From assembly GCF_014651615.1 (NCBI RefSeq), contig NZ_BMXF01000001.1, positions 496,001 to 560,000 on the forward strand: DNA of 64,000 nucleotides, in the 5' to 3' direction. Below are positions 63,181 to 64,000 of the stretch, piece after piece. Both the position numbers and the translations under genes were made by a program. The notes under the pieces were generated by a model that was given only the letters and a program-made list of their open reading frames with translations, did no database searches and was not told where the DNA came from. Source of the stretch: Persicitalea jodogahamensis (GTDB taxonomy: Bacteria > Bacteroidota > Bacteroidia > Cytophagales > Spirosomataceae). Position 1 is the first letter of the stretch; each line of letters starts with the position of its first letter.

Positions 63181-64000
63181 ATGAAAAACCTGCTTCTTTG
63201 CTGCCTGGCGTTTACTTTGTTTCAGATTGCTTACGCCCAAACGCCGGCCGATACAACGGCAACTGAAAGCCCGGCTGGAGACTTTCTTTCTTTTGCGGAA
63301 AACTACAATGCACATGCCGCTTATGTCAATGGCAATCGGTGGACTACAAGCACGGGCAACCGTTCGCTAGGCCGTGGGTGGAAAAATGTGGCCGATGAAT
63401 TCAAGGTTTCTCCCGAGGGCGAAGCTACTTTTCGGCTGGCACTGGCTCAACGGAGAATACAGCCTTTTTACAGCATTGCGGGATTGGGCCTGATGCTGGG
63501 ATCACTTCCCCTCATCAATACAACGACTCAATTTGACTGGCAGACAGGCTTGGGAATAGGCATGGCGCTGGGCGGTTTTACTCTGGCCTTTGTGGGAGGC
63601 AAAAAGGCTCGTCAGTCGGCTGATAACTTTGAGCGTGCGTTATGGCTGAGAAACCGGGACGAAATACTTCGCTACACTTCCCCCACTTATCAGCCCCGGC
63701 TGCGCTATCTCTACGAAACCGAGACGCTTTATCTTACCACCAATTCTTACATAAAGAACGGGCACGAACATAAATTAGGCATATTGGGCGACAAAGCTGC
63801 CGGGGAATTCAGGAATATTCCTACGGCCTGGGATATGTACAAGAAGTACCGTACCAATCAGCGTCTGGGTGCCGTGGTATACGCTGCCGGAATAGCGGTG
63901 ATGGTTGCTTCTCCCAGCGGATTCAGCAGCCGGAGTCCGGCAGGACCATGGATGTACTTCGGTGGTTTGGTAGTTTCGGGTGCGGGATTCGGGATCGCAG
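63181..64000 (+). CDS. Exported protein of unknown function, truncated by window end
   Basis: The frame is open from ATG 63181 to the window edge, giving 273 residues so far. The signal peptide is MKNLLLCCLAFTLFQIAYAQ. Two glycine-rich hydrophobic hairpins look like membrane segments (FYSIAGLGLMLGSLPLINTT with LGIGMALGGFTLAFVGGKKA; LGAVVYAAGIAVMVASPSGF), separated by a polar region. No family is recognised. The promoter box at 63144 supports a new transcription unit. The C-terminus is missing. Confidence 0.7.
   Translation, partial: MKNLLLCCLAFTLFQIAYAQTPADTTATESPAGDFLSFAENYNAHAAYVNGNRWTTSTGNRSLGRGWKNVADEFKVSPEGEATFRLALAQRRIQPFYSIAGLGLMLGSLPLINTTTQFDWQTGLGIGMALGGFTLAFVGGKKARQSADNFERALWLRNRDEILRYTSPTYQPRLRYLYETETLYLTTNSYIKNGHEHKLGILGDKAAGEFRNIPTAWDMYKKYRTNQRLGAVVYAAGIAVMVASPSGFSSRSPAGPWMYFGGLVVSGAGFGIA

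Overview
The window comes from a Bacteroidota genome, most likely Cytophagales (Spirosomaceae-like). The support is two SusC/SusD pairs, an ECF sigma/FecR pair, a DUF4249 plus TonB-receptor cluster, LytS/LytR-type and TPR-type two-component systems, TAnnTTTG promoter boxes, and starts without clear Shine-Dalgarno sequences (several are TTG or GTG). No tRNA, rRNA, transposase or integrase was recognised.

Region 1 (1-13,746) is a complete type I CRISPR-Cas locus on the minus strand. A TTG-started WYL regulator is followed by cas6, cas5, cas3, cas8, cas7, cas4, cas1, cas2, a 234-bp leader and an array of 68 repeats of 29 bp with 67 spacers. The gene order fits the poorly characterised Bacteroidota variant often called I-PGING, a relative of I-B. 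There is no separate cas11, but cas8 has an internal ATG that could encode one.

Region 2 (13,915-23,373, minus strand) is a nutrient-uptake locus: ECF sigma factor, FecR anti-sigma, STN-containing SusC, SusD and a secreted endonuclease/exonuclease/phosphatase-fold lipoprotein, ending in a strong terminator. A Tat-exported beta-propeller protein lies upstream.

Region 3 (23,478-31,719) has an outer-membrane beta-barrel receptor divergent from a LytS-type kinase and LytTR regulator, then a small acidic protein and a large secreted cupredoxin/propeller-dehydrogenase/HEAT fusion that lacks a heme motif.

Region 4 (31,922-39,192, plus strand) is an exported hypothetical protein, a TonB-dependent receptor, a DUF4249 lipoprotein and an MG2-like protein carrying a TonB-plug-like domain. 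A short AT-richer islet (39,193-40,404) follows, with a TPR lipoprotein.

Region 5 (40,396-49,076) is mostly housekeeping: CPBP protease, tail-specific protease, FKBP isomerase, atpA, atpG, a LolA/LppX-like exported protein, a 58-residue protein and YceI. Most units are separated by clear hairpin terminators.

Region 6 (49,203-51,209) pairs a glucuronokinase-like GHMP kinase with a GalU-type nucleotidyltransferase, suggesting sugar-1-phosphate to UDP-sugar salvage.

Region 7 (51,329-62,974, plus strand) is a beta-mannan type polysaccharide utilisation locus headed by a NarL-type regulator and a TPR sensor kinase: SusC, SusD, an IPT-domain surface glycan-binding lipoprotein, a GH26 mannanase and a secreted PD40 propeller protein. 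The window ends inside an exported gene of unknown function.
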